Below, piece after piece: positions 46,368-55,436 of a DNA stretch of 64,000 nt. Positions within the stretch are counted from its first letter, which is position 1. Each line of letters opens with the position of its first letter. The notes below the pieces were generated by a model, which saw nothing but the letters and a program-made list of their open reading frames with translations, was not told where the DNA came from and searched no databases. The DNA lies in contig NZ_BMCP01000005.1 in NCBI RefSeq assembly GCF_014635245.1, forward strand, positions 1 to 64,000. The letters run 5' to 3'. Both the position numbers and the translations under genes were made by a program. The stretch comes from Agaricicola taiwanensis (GTDB lineage Bacteria; Pseudomonadota; Alphaproteobacteria; Rhizobiales; Methylopilaceae).

Positions 46368-46478
46368 TCACATCAGCACCAGCCGAATGAGGAAGCCCAC
46401 CGCCGTCACGGCGGCCACCCCGGCGCACCACAGGAGGATGAACCAGCCGAGTTGCGTCAGCCTGCGGGGCGCGGCCAT
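46368..46478 (-). CDS. DUF2474 small membrane subunit of the quinol oxidase
   Basis: This 36-residue peptide has a single transmembrane helix (GWFILLWCAGVAAVTAVGFL, 11-30) and a basic N-terminus MAAPRRLTQ. Such DUF2474 proteins follow cioAB/cydAB genes and are functional equivalents of CydX, which stabilises the haem site of bd-type oxidases. Its ATG overlaps the cioB stop codon, so it is translationally coupled to it. Confidence 0.85.
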   Translation of the reverse strand: MAAPRRLTQLGWFILLWCAGVAAVTAVGFLIRLVLM

Positions 46479-47482
46479 CAGTGGTAGCTCTCCTCCGGGT
46501 CGATCTTGCCGCGGAAGACCCAGTAGGAATAGCCGGTATAGGCCAGGATGGTGGGCACCAGCACGGCGGCGCCGACCAGAAGGAAGGCGAGGGAACTGTC
46601 GGGCGCTGCGGCTTCCTCGATGGTGAGGGCACCCGGCACGATGTAGGGATAGAAGCTGATCCCCAGGCCCGCGAAACTGAGGACGAAGAGGCCGAGCGCG
46701 GCGAGGAAGGGCCACAGGTTCCGCTCACGCTGGAGCCCGAGCCACAAGAGGAGGGTGCAGCCGGCGATCAGGGTGGGCACCAGCGCGGAGAAGAAGGCCG
46801 TGGGCCAGCCGAACCAGCGTTCGAAATAAATGGGGTCGATGAAGGGGGTCCACAGCGAGACCACGGCGATGAGGGCGACGAGCCCGATGCAGAAGATGAA
46901 GGAGAGCCGGTGCGCCCGCGCCTGCAGCTCTCCCACGGTCTTGAGATTGAGCCAGGTGGCGCCAAGGAGGGCATAGCCCACCAGAAGCGCGAGGCCTGTC
47001 AGAAGGGAGAAGGGCGACAGCCAGTCGAAGGCGCCGCCCGCGAAGGCGCGGTTCTGGACATTGATGCCCTGCACCAGGGTGCCGAGCGCCATGCCCTGCA
47101 TCAGCCCGGCGATGGTGGAGCCGAGCCAGAAGCCGATATCCCAGAGGCGTGAATTCGGCCCCGCGCGCCAGCGGAACTCGAAGGCGACCCCCCGGAAGAT
47201 GAGACCGAGCAGCATCAGGATGATGGGGATGTAGAGCGCCGGCAGCACGGTGGCATAGGCCAGCGGAAAGACCGCCATGAGGCCGCCGCCACCCAGCACC
47301 AGCCAGGTCTCGTTGCCGTCCCACACAGGGGCGATGGAATTGGTCATGACATCGCGGTCGTGCCGGTGCGGGAACAGCGGAAACAGGATGCCGATGCCGA
47401 GGTCGAAGCCGTCGAGCACCACATAGGCGAGCACGGCGAAGGCGATGATGCCGGCCCAGATGATGGGAAGGTCAATGGCCAT
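46478..47482 (-). CDS. cioB: Cyanide-insensitive (bd-type) quinol oxidase subunit II
   Basis: The 334-residue membrane protein is the CydB/CioB subunit: MAIDLPIIWAGIIAFAVLAY, then VVLDGFDLGIGILFPLF and NSIAPVWDGNETWLVLGGGG are family signatures, with about eight to nine membrane helices. It partners CioA to reduce oxygen using ubiquinol. It overlaps the end of cioA by 11 bases and the start of the DUF2474 gene, making a three-gene operon. Confidence 0.94.
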   Translation of the reverse strand: MAIDLPIIWAGIIAFAVLAYVVLDGFDLGIGILFPLFPHRHDRDVMTNSIAPVWDGNETWLVLGGGGLMAVFPLAYATVLPALYIPIILMLLGLIFRGVAFEFRWRAGPNSRLWDIGFWLGSTIAGLMQGMALGTLVQGINVQNRAFAGGAFDWLSPFSLLTGLALLVGYALLGATWLNLKTVGELQARAHRLSFIFCIGLVALIAVVSLWTPFIDPIYFERWFGWPTAFFSALVPTLIAGCTLLLWLGLQRERNLWPFLAALGLFVLSFAGLGISFYPYIVPGALTIEEAAAPDSSLAFLLVGAAVLVPTILAYTGYSYWVFRGKIDPEESYH

Positions 47483-48890
47483 GATGCGCTCCCAATGCGT
47501 CGCCCTGGGCGGGGCCGGGGTTGATGCCCGCGGTGCGCGTCGGGGCCCGGTCCAGTTCGTGGTCCTCGTCCAGCTCGGGCGTGCGCCGCATCAGCCTGAA
47601 GAGGTAATAGACCCCCATGCCGAAGACGATGAAATAGACGATGATGAAGCCGATCAGGGAGGCGCCGACCGAGGCGGCCGAGATGGGCGACAGGCTGTCG
47701 GCGGTGCGCAACAGGCCGTAGACCGTATAGGGCTGGCGGCCGACCTCGGTGGTGTACCAGCCGGCCAGCACGGCCACGAAGCCCGAGCCGCCCATGACGA
47801 CCGCGGCACGGTGCAGCGTGTGGCTTGAGTAGAGCGTGCCCTTCCAGCGCGCCCAGAGCGACCACAGCCCCAGCCCCAGCATGAGGAAGCCGATGCCCAC
47901 CATGATGCGGAAGGTGACGAAGGGGATGAGCGCGGGCGGGCGTTCGTCGCGCGGCCACTCCTTCAGTCCGCGCACCGTGCCGTTGAGTTCATGGGTGAGG
48001 ATCAGCGAACCGAGCTTGGGGATCTCCACCGCATAATGGGTCGTCTCCGCCTCATCATCGGGGATGCCGAAGAGGATCAGCGGGGCGCCATTGGTGTGGG
48101 TCTCGAAATGGCCTTCCATGGCGGCGATCTTCTGCGGCTGGTGCTCCAGCGTGTTGAGGCCGTGCATGTCTCCCACCAGGATCTGGATGGGCGTGACGAG
48201 GGCGGCCATCCACATGGCCATGGAGAACATGATGCGCGACTGGCGGTTGTCGCGGTCGCGCAGCAGATGCCAGGCGCCGACCCCGCCCACGGCGAAGGCG
48301 GTGGTGAGGAAGGCGGCAAGCACCGTGTGCGTCAGCCGGTAGGGGAAGGAGGGGTTGAAGATGATGGCCCACCAGTCCTGCGGCGCGAAATTGCCGTTGG
48401 CGTCGATGGTGTAGCCCGCCGGCGTGTGCATCCAGCTGTTGGCCGACGTGATCCAGGTGGCCGAGATCAACGTGCCCAGCGCCACCATGACCACGGCCAC
48501 CATATGCATGGTGTCGCCCACCCGCTTGCGGCCGAAAAGCGCGATGCCGAGGAAGCCGGCCTCCAGGAAGAAGGCCGTCAGCACTTCATAGCCCATGAGC
48601 GGCCCGATCACCGCGCCCGCCTTGTCCGAGAAGACCGCCCAGTTGGTTCCGAACTGGTAGCTCATGACGATGCCGGAGACGACGCCCATGCCGAAGGTGA
48701 TGGCGAAGATGACCTTCCAATATTCAAAGAGCTTGAGATAGGCCCGGTCGCGCGTGATGAGCCAGAGGCCGTTGAGAACGGCGAGGAAGCTCGCGGTGCC
48801 GATGGAGAAGGCGGGAAAGATGAAGTGGAACGAAACGGTGAAGGCGAACTGGACGCGTGCCAGGATTTCCGCGGAATATCCTAGAAACAT
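47472..48890 (-). CDS. cioA: Cyanide-insensitive (bd-type) quinol oxidase subunit I
   Basis: The 472-residue subunit I has the haem ligand H22 in FHFIFPAFSIG, GYEVLTAFFLEAGFLGIALFG and ITSANSWMHTPAGY. The quinol loop (about residues 250-330) is short, the feature of CioA-type oxidases compared with E. coli CydA. It catalyses ubiquinol oxidation with low sensitivity to cyanide and helps under low oxygen or oxidative stress. The ATG at 48890 gives MFLGYSAEILARVQFAF; the longer frame is unlikely to be used. Confidence 0.94.
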   Translation of the reverse strand: MFLGYSAEILARVQFAFTVSFHFIFPAFSIGTASFLAVLNGLWLITRDRAYLKLFEYWKVIFAITFGMGVVSGIVMSYQFGTNWAVFSDKAGAVIGPLMGYEVLTAFFLEAGFLGIALFGRKRVGDTMHMVAVVMVALGTLISATWITSANSWMHTPAGYTIDANGNFAPQDWWAIIFNPSFPYRLTHTVLAAFLTTAFAVGGVGAWHLLRDRDNRQSRIMFSMAMWMAALVTPIQILVGDMHGLNTLEHQPQKIAAMEGHFETHTNGAPLILFGIPDDEAETTHYAVEIPKLGSLILTHELNGTVRGLKEWPRDERPPALIPFVTFRIMVGIGFLMLGLGLWSLWARWKGTLYSSHTLHRAAVVMGGSGFVAVLAGWYTTEVGRQPYTVYGLLRTADSLSPISAASVGASLIGFIIVYFIVFGMGVYYLFRLMRRTPELDEDHELDRAPTRTAGINPGPAQGDALGAHHGH

Positions 48891-49226
48891 GGCGATGCTT
48901 CCCCTCGCTTCGGCCGGATGGCCACTCCTGATCCACTTAACTAGGTCGCGAGGCTTGCGCGAACAGGACCGATTGTCCAACCCTTGGCTCGACCGCCGAG
49001 GCGGATGGAAAGGGGGAGACCGCCATGCTCATGCCATCTCCCCTGTGTCCAATAGGAGACGCGACGGCACTGTCGGCGCGCAATATGACGTTTGCATATT
49101 TCGTATGAGGGGTCCCGCGCTTATATGAAACCGTGTCACATGGTGCGGAGAGGCCTCGGTTGAGGGGCCGCACAGGGTTTCAAGGCTTAGGGACGGGCAG
49201 CGGGCGCCCGTGATGACTTGGGGCGA
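48891..49226. other. 336-base divergent gap between cioA and the protease gene
   Basis: No gene is seen here. The part at 49070-49140 is AT-richer (GTTTGCATATTTCGTATGAG) and would suit promoters for either direction. I looked for an FNR/Anr-like TTGAT-N4-ATCAA box and found none. The repeats of the REP type are absent. Confidence 0.6.
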
Positions 49227-50759
49227 ATGACGTTTGTGCTTCAGACATTTGGCGGTGACCGGCTGATCCGGGAGCCCGCGCCCCGACGGTCGACGCATTC
49301 CCGCGGGCCGGTGGCGCTGCTGCGCTCGGCGGGCACCGCGCTTGGCCTCGGCCTCGCCGTTTCCGCCTGCTCGGTCATCGGCACCAGCGAGCCGCCTACG
49401 GCGGCGTCATCGGTGCCATCAAGCGTGCCGCGCGTCGTCGGTGCGCAGACGCCCGCCCAGCGCGAGCATGCCCGCATCCTTGCCTCCTATGGCGGCGCCT
49501 ATCAGGACCCCGCGCTGGACGAGCTTCTGGCGGGAGTGGCGAAAAAGCTGGCGGCGCAGTCGGCCCGGCCCGACATCGGCTATCGCGTCACGGTCCTCAA
49601 TACGCCGAGCATCAACGCCTTCGCGCTGCCCTCCGGCGATCTCTACATCACGCGCGGTGTGGTGGCGCTCGCCAACGACACCTCCGAAGTCGCCGCCGTG
49701 CTCGCCCATGAAATGGCTCATGTGGCCGCACGGCACGCCTTCGAGCGCGCCGACCGCGAGCGGCAGGCCCAGCTTGTCAGCCGCGTTGTCTCCGGCGTCC
49801 TCAACGATCCCGAGGCCTCGGCGCTGGCGCTGGCCAAGAGCAAGCTGGCGCTGGCCCGTTTCTCGCGCGTGCAGGAGTTGGAAGCGGACCAGCTCGGCAT
49901 CCGGACGCTGGCGAAGACGGGCTACGATCCCTATGCGGCCGGGCGCTTCCTGGGCTCCATGGCGCGCGCGGCGAACCTGCGTGCCCGCATGGGGGCCAAC
50001 GGGGAAACTCCCGACTTCCTCTCCACCCATCCCTCCACGCCCGAGCGCGTGCAGCTTGCCGTGCAGGGCGCGCGGCACATCGCACCGCCAAACCCGGAGG
50101 CGCGCGACAAGGACGCCTTCCTCGCCGCCATCAACGGCATCGTCTATGGCGACGACCCGCGCCAGGGTCTCGTGCGCGGCCGCCGCTTCGTTCATCCGGT
50201 GCTTGGCTTCACGCTGACCGCACCCGAGGGCTTCGTGCTCGAGAACACCTCGGAGGCCCTCGTGGGGGTGGGCCCCGGCGGCTATGCCATGCGGCTCGAC
50301 GCGGAGAAGGTCTCCAAGCTCGGCACGCCGCAGGAGGCACTGGAGAAGGGCGTGGTCGAAGGCACCGAGGTCTCCGACATCGAGCCCGCCCAGATCGGCG
50401 GCATGCCGGCGGCACTCGGCGTGGCGCGCGGGCGCGACTGGACCTTCCGGGTCGCCGCCATCCAGCTTGATGATGATATCTATCGTCTCGTCTTCGCCGC
50501 GCGCGAACTGACGCCGGAGACCGATGCGCGCTTCCGCGAGGCGATCCAGAGCTTCCGCAGGCTCACCTCCGAGGAGGTCATCTCCACCCGGCCTCAGCGC
50601 CTCAGCGTGATCACTGTGAAGCCCGGCGAAAGCATTGAGAGCATCGCAGCGCGCATGCCCTTCTCCGACCGGGCGGTGGAGCGCCTTCTGGTGCTCAACG
50701 GGATGGAGCCGGGAGCGCAGCTCACGGCTGGGCAGAAGATGAAGACGGTGGTGGAATAG
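49227..50759 (+). CDS. M48-family metalloprotease with LysM domain, probable lipoprotein
   Basis: The 510-residue product is an M48 peptidase of the BepA/YfgC type: zinc motif HEMAHVAARH with catalytic Glu, third ligand in ELEADQLGIRTLAKTGYDP, then a middle domain and a C-terminal LysM-like part (VITVKPGESIESIAARMPFSDRAVERLLVLNG). A lipobox AVSAC lies after a hydrophobic stretch. From ATG 49227 this sits about 47 residues in, while GTG 49311 would put it at a more usual distance, so the start is uncertain. It should act on misfolded outer-membrane proteins in the periplasm. Confidence 0.88.
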   Translation: MTFVLQTFGGDRLIREPAPRRSTHSRGPVALLRSAGTALGLGLAVSACSVIGTSEPPTAASSVPSSVPRVVGAQTPAQREHARILASYGGAYQDPALDELLAGVAKKLAAQSARPDIGYRVTVLNTPSINAFALPSGDLYITRGVVALANDTSEVAAVLAHEMAHVAARHAFERADRERQAQLVSRVVSGVLNDPEASALALAKSKLALARFSRVQELEADQLGIRTLAKTGYDPYAAGRFLGSMARAANLRARMGANGETPDFLSTHPSTPERVQLAVQGARHIAPPNPEARDKDAFLAAINGIVYGDDPRQGLVRGRRFVHPVLGFTLTAPEGFVLENTSEALVGVGPGGYAMRLDAEKVSKLGTPQEALEKGVVEGTEVSDIEPAQIGGMPAALGVARGRDWTFRVAAIQLDDDIYRLVFAARELTPETDARFREAIQSFRRLTSEEVISTRPQRLSVITVKPGESIESIAARMPFSDRAVERLLVLNGMEPGAQLTAGQKMKTVVE

Positions 50760-50796
50760 GCCGCATCGGCTCGGTCGGTCTCAGTGGAGTTCGCGG

Positions 50797-50839
50797 CCCA
50801 TCCTTCGAGACTTGGCCTGCGGCCAACCTCAGGATGAGG
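50797..50839. repeat. REP family B palindrome
   Basis: CCCATCCTTCGAGACTTGGC folds onto GCCAACCTCAGGATGAGG. It shares the TTGGCCTGCGGCCAA loop variant with the copy at 51261, and the two bracket the GIY-YIG gene. Confidence 0.8.
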
Positions 50840-50879
50840 CATCAGTTGTAGCTTCTTCAGAAGCGACCACATCCACTCC

Positions 50880-50921
50880 CCTCATGCTGAGGGATTGCGC
50901 AGCAATCGTCTCGAAGCATGA
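50880..50921. repeat. REP family B palindrome, inverted partner
   Basis: CCTCATGCTGAGGGATTGCG pairs with the following GCAATCGTCTCGAAGCATG. It lies 24 bases before the GIY-YIG start and opposes the copy at 50797. Confidence 0.8.
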
Positions 50922-50945
50922 AGCCACACCCGCAGGGATCGTCAC

Positions 50946-51260
50946 ATGTCTGACGGAGCTCACGTCTACATCCTGCGCTGCGCCGATGGCAGCTATTACA
51001 CTGGCATCACCCAGCGGCCGGTCGAGGAACGGGTCAGCGAACACAATCGCGGTCTCTATGAAGGCAGCTACACCGTCAACCGTCGCCCGGTCACCTTGGT
51101 GTTTGCCGGACATTTCGCCATGATCACCGACGCCATTGCCTTTGAACGGCGCGTGAAAGGCTGGTCGCGTGTGAAGAAGGAAGCGCTGATTGCCGGTGCT
51201 TATGAGGATTTGCCCGGCCTGTCCCGAAGGCGGGTGCTATCGACGGACAGGAGTTCGTAG
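50946..51260 (+). CDS. GIY-YIG nuclease-domain protein
   Basis: The 104-residue protein is a stand-alone GIY-YIG domain of the UPF0213/YhbQ type: VYILRCADGSYYTGIT at 7-22 (GIY...YIG strands), the conserved arginine near 27-30, and ERRVKGWSRVKKEALI with the metal-binding glutamate. Length is normal for the family. The natural function is poorly known; DNA binding or cleavage is likely. REP palindromes lie directly on both sides, so the gene plus repeats may have moved as a unit. Confidence 0.9.
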   Translation: MSDGAHVYILRCADGSYYTGITQRPVEERVSEHNRGLYEGSYTVNRRPVTLVFAGHFAMITDAIAFERRVKGWSRVKKEALIAGAYEDLPGLSRRRVLSTDRSS

Positions 51261-51303
51261 CCCATCCTTCGAGACTTGGCCTGCGGCCAAACTCAGGATG
51301 AGG
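51261..51303. repeat. REP family B palindrome
   Basis: Nearly identical to the copy at 50797 (43 bases; the AACCTC of that copy is AAACTC here). It starts right after the GIY-YIG stop codon. No inverted partner follows. Confidence 0.8.
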
Positions 51304-51448
51304 CATCACTTGCAGTTTCTTCAGAAGAAGCCATACCCGCCACCCGTCGGTCGTTCAGGAAGACGTTGAGAGGCGGATAGGCGTGCCGCTGAGATCCCCG
51401 ACAGTCGCGAAAAGCGACAGCTACCAGAAGCCCCCGATCCCACCATTT

Positions 51449-51485
51449 TAAAGCTAGTCTTATGCTGATAATAAGGTAAGCTTTA
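51449..51485. promoter_or_regulatory. Large dyad upstream of the solute-binding protein gene
   Basis: TAAAGCT (51449-51455) and AGCTTTA (51479-51485) are inverted, and inside them CTTAT/ATAAG repeat the symmetry, giving 12 paired positions of 15 per arm around GCTGA. It lies 78 bases before the ATG in an AT-richer patch of the 302-base gap. It may be an operator for the binding protein gene or an old terminator; no T-run follows on either strand. Confidence 0.45.
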
Positions 51486-51562
51486 GGGGCGTCAATGCTG
51501 CCTGACGCAAGCTGCTACCTAAAAAAGGGCTTGGGCGCCCACCCGGCAGCAGGGAGGAAATC

Positions 51563-52624
51563 ATGAAACGGATGACACCTGTCCAGCGGCTGTTTTCGGC
51601 CGCGTTTGGCATGCTGGGGATCGTGGCCGGATCAGCATTTACCCTGGAATCGGCCGCGGCGCAGGAGGATTGGGCGAAGGTCGTCGAAGCAGCCAAAGCC
51701 GAAGGGGTGGTGGTGCTCTACAGCACTCTGCAGCCCAACGGGATCGAACCCCTGCTGCAGAAGTTCCGGGAAGCCAATCCAGGCATCCGGACCGAGCAGA
51801 TCCGGCTCGGCAGCAACCCCCTGATCGAGCGTTTCTCGACCGAATTCCTGGCAAATCGCCATCTTGCGGATGTGGTCATCACCTTTCCTGACGACCGCGT
51901 CTATGAGGGCATGAAGCAGGGCTGGGCGCTGGAATGGACGCCGCCGGAGCTCGTCAACTTCCCAGCCGAAGTCAACAACGGCAACATGATGTTCGCGCTC
52001 CAGAACGTCCGTGAAGCCATCATCTGGAACAAGACCCTGGTGCCCGATGCCGAGGCGCCCAAGGAGTGGGCGGATCTCTTCGACCCCAAATGGAAGGGCA
52101 GGATCGGCATGAACCCGCCTTGGCGATCCGTCGCCATCCAGCAGGCCGTCGCCTTCTGGGAGGATCAGCTGAAGCTTGGCGATACCGCGGCAAAGATGAA
52201 GGAGAACGGCGTCCGCTTCTTCGAAGGTTCCGGCGGCATCATCCAGGCCGTCATCCGCGGCGATGTCGCGGTTGCCGAGATCAGCGACATCCCGCTCAAC
52301 CCGCTGCTCGCCGATGGCGCGCCGATCGGCTTCGTCTATCCCAAATCAGGTACGACCATGTCCATCAACCTCGGTTTCGTCGCCAAGAAGGCGCCTCATC
52401 CGAACGCGGGCAAGGTGCTGCTCAACTGGCTCATGACCGAGGACGGTCAGAAACAGCTTCTGGAATATGGCGGCCTGTCGGTCACCCGCAAGGGCGCGCC
52501 GGCCCTCTCTCACCTGCCGGCGACGCCGGATCTTTCCAACGTCGTCGACGGCGCGAAACTGGTGACGCCGGAGCGGCAGGGCGAGATCGTTGACCATTGG
52601 CGCAAGGTCTTCGGCGTCATGTAA
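51563..52624 (+). CDS. ABC-type iron(III)/small-molecule periplasmic binding protein
   Basis: The 353-residue protein has a signal peptide (cleavage near SAAAQED, about 34) and a periplasmic-binding fold of the AfuA/FbpA type: GVVVLYSTLQPNGIEPLLQKF, RIGMNPPWRSVAIQQAVAFWED and the hinge VGxx-type GGIIQAVIRGDVAVAE. No permease or ATPase gene adjoins, so it is an orphan; it may serve a transporter elsewhere. The usual FbpA tyrosine pair for iron is not evident, so an organic ligand is as likely as iron. A strong terminator follows. Confidence 0.85.
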   Translation: MKRMTPVQRLFSAAFGMLGIVAGSAFTLESAAAQEDWAKVVEAAKAEGVVVLYSTLQPNGIEPLLQKFREANPGIRTEQIRLGSNPLIERFSTEFLANRHLADVVITFPDDRVYEGMKQGWALEWTPPELVNFPAEVNNGNMMFALQNVREAIIWNKTLVPDAEAPKEWADLFDPKWKGRIGMNPPWRSVAIQQAVAFWEDQLKLGDTAAKMKENGVRFFEGSGGIIQAVIRGDVAVAEISDIPLNPLLADGAPIGFVYPKSGTTMSINLGFVAKKAPHPNAGKVLLNWLMTEDGQKQLLEYGGLSVTRKGAPALSHLPATPDLSNVVDGAKLVTPERQGEIVDHWRKVFGVM

Positions 52625-52627
52625 CAA

Positions 52628-52660
52628 AACGCCTGCCGCTCATCACGAGCGGCAGGCGTT
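52628..52660. terminator. Bidirectional hairpin terminator
   Basis: AACGCCTGCCGCTC (52628-52641) pairs perfectly with GAGCGGCAGGCGTT (52647-52660), a 14-base stem with an ATCAC loop, 4 bases after the binding-protein stop. It lies between two convergent genes and could end both transcripts; there is an A-run before it and a weak T-run for the minus strand. Confidence 0.75.
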
Positions 52661-52687
52661 CAGCGTCGCGGCAACGGAAAAACTACG

Positions 52688-54211
52688 TCAGTTGGCCTGG
52701 GCAAGCGCCGGCGAGGAAGCACCCGCGCCCACGGCATAGGTCGCCGCGCTGCGTCCGGCCAGGCGGCCGAACACGGAACCGGACATGAGACCGGCGCCGC
52801 CGAGATAATTCTCGTAGAAGATACCACCGACCAGTTCGCCGGCGGCGTAAAGGCCGGGAATGGTGTTCTCTGTGGTGTCCTGCACGGCTCCCGTGTCATT
52901 GATGCGCAAGCCGCCGAAGGTGAAGGTGATGCCGCAGGTCACGACGAAGCCGGTGTAGGGCGGCTTGTCGATCGGCAGCGCCCAATTGGATTTGGGCGGT
53001 GTGATGCCTTTGGTTCCGACGCCGTCGAGGATGGAGGGATTGTAGGTGCCCGGCTGGCAGGCGGCGTTGAACTCCGCGATGGTCTTCTGCAGAGCCTCCG
53101 GATTGATCTCCAGCTGTTCGGCCAGGCCCTCGATGGTGTCGGATTCCACCTTGGTGACCTGACGGATGCGATATTCGTCCCGCACCATGGAGATGGTCTT
53201 GGCGTCGAAGATCTGCACGGCGGCGCGGCCCGGCTGCTTCATGACCTCGCGACCGTACTTGGCATAGGTGTGGTTGCGGTAGTCGGCGCCCTCGTCGAGG
53301 AAGCGCTCGCCCTTCATGTTGACCACGATGCCGATCGGATAGGAGTGCTTCTGGAAGTTGTCGAGCACCACCCGGTCGCCGAACGGCGGCGCGCTGATGT
53401 CCCATTGCACGGCATGGCAGGTCGACCAGCCGCCGAAGGGCTGTGCTCCGATGTCGAGCGCCATGCGGATGCCGTCGCCGGTGTTGTGCTTTGTGCCACG
53501 CACGCGGCAGTGTTCCCAGCCGGGGCCGAAATAGCGGGTGCGCATCTCCGGGTTTGCCTCAAAGCCGCCGGAGCCGAGCACCACCGCCTTGGCGCCGATC
53601 TCCTCATAGCCGTTGGGCCCGAACACCCTGAGCCCGGAAATCGCCCCGGACTGATGCTGCAGGAGGGCGCGCGCGGCCGTTGAATAACGGATCTCGATGC
53701 CGAGGTTCTCGGCCCGGGTCATGAGGAACTGGACCAGGCCATAGCCGCCGCCCACGGCCTCGATGCTGACGCCGCCGTAGAACACATGTTTGCCGTTCAC
53801 GACGAAGGACTGGCGGTTGAACATCGGGATGAAGCGGACGCCCTGCTGCCGCAGCCAGCCCATGGTCTCCTTCGAGCTGCCGATCAGGATCTCAGCCAGG
53901 GTCTCATCGCTGAGGTTCTCGGTCACCTTCATCAGCTCGTCCATATATTTGGCCTTGCTGAGCGGAGGGATCTCGATCTGGTTGGCTTCCTCCTCCGACA
54001 GGTCGACCAGCACCGTCTTGCGCAGATCCTCGACCCCGTCGTGGGCGAAGCGGAACCCGCCGGCCGTGAACAGGGAATTGCCGCCCCGCTCGTCATAGGG
54101 CGCCTTCTCCAGCACCAGCACCCTGGCACCATTCTCATGTGCCGATAGCGCAGCGCAAAGCGCCGCGTTCCCGGCGCCCACGACGACGACGTCATATTCA
54201 TCCTTGGTCAT
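52688..54211 (-). CDS. FAD-dependent dehydrogenase, TcuA-like, second copy
   Basis: The 507-residue protein aligns with the flavoprotein at 8010-9542: FAD motif VVVVGAGNAALCAALSA (8-24), RGGNSLFTAGGF, FIPMFNRQSFVVNGKHVFYGG, and the end VTCGITFTFGGLRIN with AGELVGGIFYENYLGG. It belongs to the fumarate reductase/3-ketosteroid/tricarballylate dehydrogenase flavoprotein group. ATG 54211 follows GGGAGG; the open frame reaches far upstream without similarity. It lies 37 bases after the cyclodeaminase-like gene and is likely cotranscribed with it. Confidence 0.85.
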   Translation of the reverse strand: MTKDEYDVVVVGAGNAALCAALSAHENGARVLVLEKAPYDERGGNSLFTAGGFRFAHDGVEDLRKTVLVDLSEEEANQIEIPPLSKAKYMDELMKVTENLSDETLAEILIGSSKETMGWLRQQGVRFIPMFNRQSFVVNGKHVFYGGVSIEAVGGGYGLVQFLMTRAENLGIEIRYSTAARALLQHQSGAISGLRVFGPNGYEEIGAKAVVLGSGGFEANPEMRTRYFGPGWEHCRVRGTKHNTGDGIRMALDIGAQPFGGWSTCHAVQWDISAPPFGDRVVLDNFQKHSYPIGIVVNMKGERFLDEGADYRNHTYAKYGREVMKQPGRAAVQIFDAKTISMVRDEYRIRQVTKVESDTIEGLAEQLEINPEALQKTIAEFNAACQPGTYNPSILDGVGTKGITPPKSNWALPIDKPPYTGFVVTCGITFTFGGLRINDTGAVQDTTENTIPGLYAAGELVGGIFYENYLGGAGLMSGSVFGRLAGRSAATYAVGAGASSPALAQAN

Positions 54212-54248
54212 TGTATCCTCCCGTTGTTCTGTTGTGGCTGGATCACGA

Positions 54249-55349
54249 TCAATTCCGGATGTCCTGGAGGAACCACTCCGTGGGGAGATCGTGCCCGAGC
54301 CCGAGTTCCTTGGCGCGGCGGAAAACATGGGCGCCGACGGCGGGGAACTGCACACCCCAATTTCCGAACGTGTGGTACTGCGTGATCTGGTCCCGGTTCT
54401 GGCGCCCCCCGGCCTTTCCGGAGATGACATCGGTATAGACCGGGATCTCGCGCTCGACCTTCTGATGGGCGGCGCCGCGCGGGATGCGCTTCTGCTCCTC
54501 TTCGGTGCCGGCGACATAGGCGCCCATGCTTCCCGGCACATCCCGCTGATAGATGCGGCTTTCCGGGAGATCGAGACCTTCGCGACCCTGCTGCACGACC
54601 ACGTCGAACCGCATCACCGTCTCCGGCGCGATCTCCCGCAAGCCGAGGGTTGAGACATGCTGCCCCGGCTCCAGCCAGTCCGTCTGGATCACCGGCGTCA
54701 GGCTGTCGGTCGCGGTCGCGATGATATCGACACCGCGCACGGCCTCGCGCGCGGTGTCCACCGCGACGACCTCGATGCCAAGAAGGTCGGACATTTCGGC
54801 GGCATAGCTTTCGCGATGATGCGCGTTGGGGCTGAACACCCTGGCGGCTGTGATGTCGCGCACCGCGCAGATGGCGCGCAGGAAGGTGCGCGCCATGCCG
54901 CCGGAACCGATCACGCCGACGGTGTGTGAATCCGGGCGCGACAGCAGCCGGGCGCCGATGCCCGCAGCGCCTCCCACGCGCATCTGCTGCAGATAGCCGT
55001 CGTTCATGAGGGCGAGCGGCTCGCCCGAGCCGGTGCTGAACAGGAACACGAGGCCGCAATAGGTGCCCGGCTCCATGCAGAACTTCTTTTCCGATCGGGT
55101 GCCGTCCTCCGCCTCGGGCCAGACCACAATGTCCGACTTCAGCCGAACCGCCAGCACGCCATGGCTGGTGCCCACCACATCACCCCAGCGATAATAGCCG
55201 TCGGGTCGGTCGCAAGGCACATACATGTCGATGCGCGGCCGGAACACGGACTCGCCCGTGATCAGCCGGGCGAAGGCCTCTTCCTGAGCCGTTATGCAGG
55301 CCGGCATGTCCAGGACCTGCCTTACAACGTCGTTGTTGATGAACAGCAT
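54249..55349 (-). CDS. Ornithine cyclodeaminase/mu-crystallin-family protein
   Basis: The 366-residue protein has the family Rossmann segment VGVIGSGGMARTFLRAICAV and the N-terminal MLFINNDVVRQVLDMPACIT. It also has a SDIVVWP and GEPLALMNDGYLQQMRVGGAAG loop, which in this family binds NAD(P) and an amino or imino acid. Known members are ornithine cyclodeaminases, alanine dehydrogenases and ketimine reductases. A close group is sometimes annotated as a tyramine oxidase subunit, but I cannot confirm that here. It is upstream of and coupled to the flavoprotein; together they may handle an amino acid-derived compound. Confidence 0.8.
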   Translation of the reverse strand: MLFINNDVVRQVLDMPACITAQEEAFARLITGESVFRPRIDMYVPCDRPDGYYRWGDVVGTSHGVLAVRLKSDIVVWPEAEDGTRSEKKFCMEPGTYCGLVFLFSTGSGEPLALMNDGYLQQMRVGGAAGIGARLLSRPDSHTVGVIGSGGMARTFLRAICAVRDITAARVFSPNAHHRESYAAEMSDLLGIEVVAVDTAREAVRGVDIIATATDSLTPVIQTDWLEPGQHVSTLGLREIAPETVMRFDVVVQQGREGLDLPESRIYQRDVPGSMGAYVAGTEEEQKRIPRGAAHQKVEREIPVYTDVISGKAGGRQNRDQITQYHTFGNWGVQFPAVGAHVFRRAKELGLGHDLPTEWFLQDIRN

Positions 55350-55436
55350 GAACGCCTCACGCACCCGGTCGCGTGCCCGCCGCGCCGTCGCCAACTCTGG
55401 AGATCGACAGAAGCTTTACGCCGCCTGATTTTCTTA

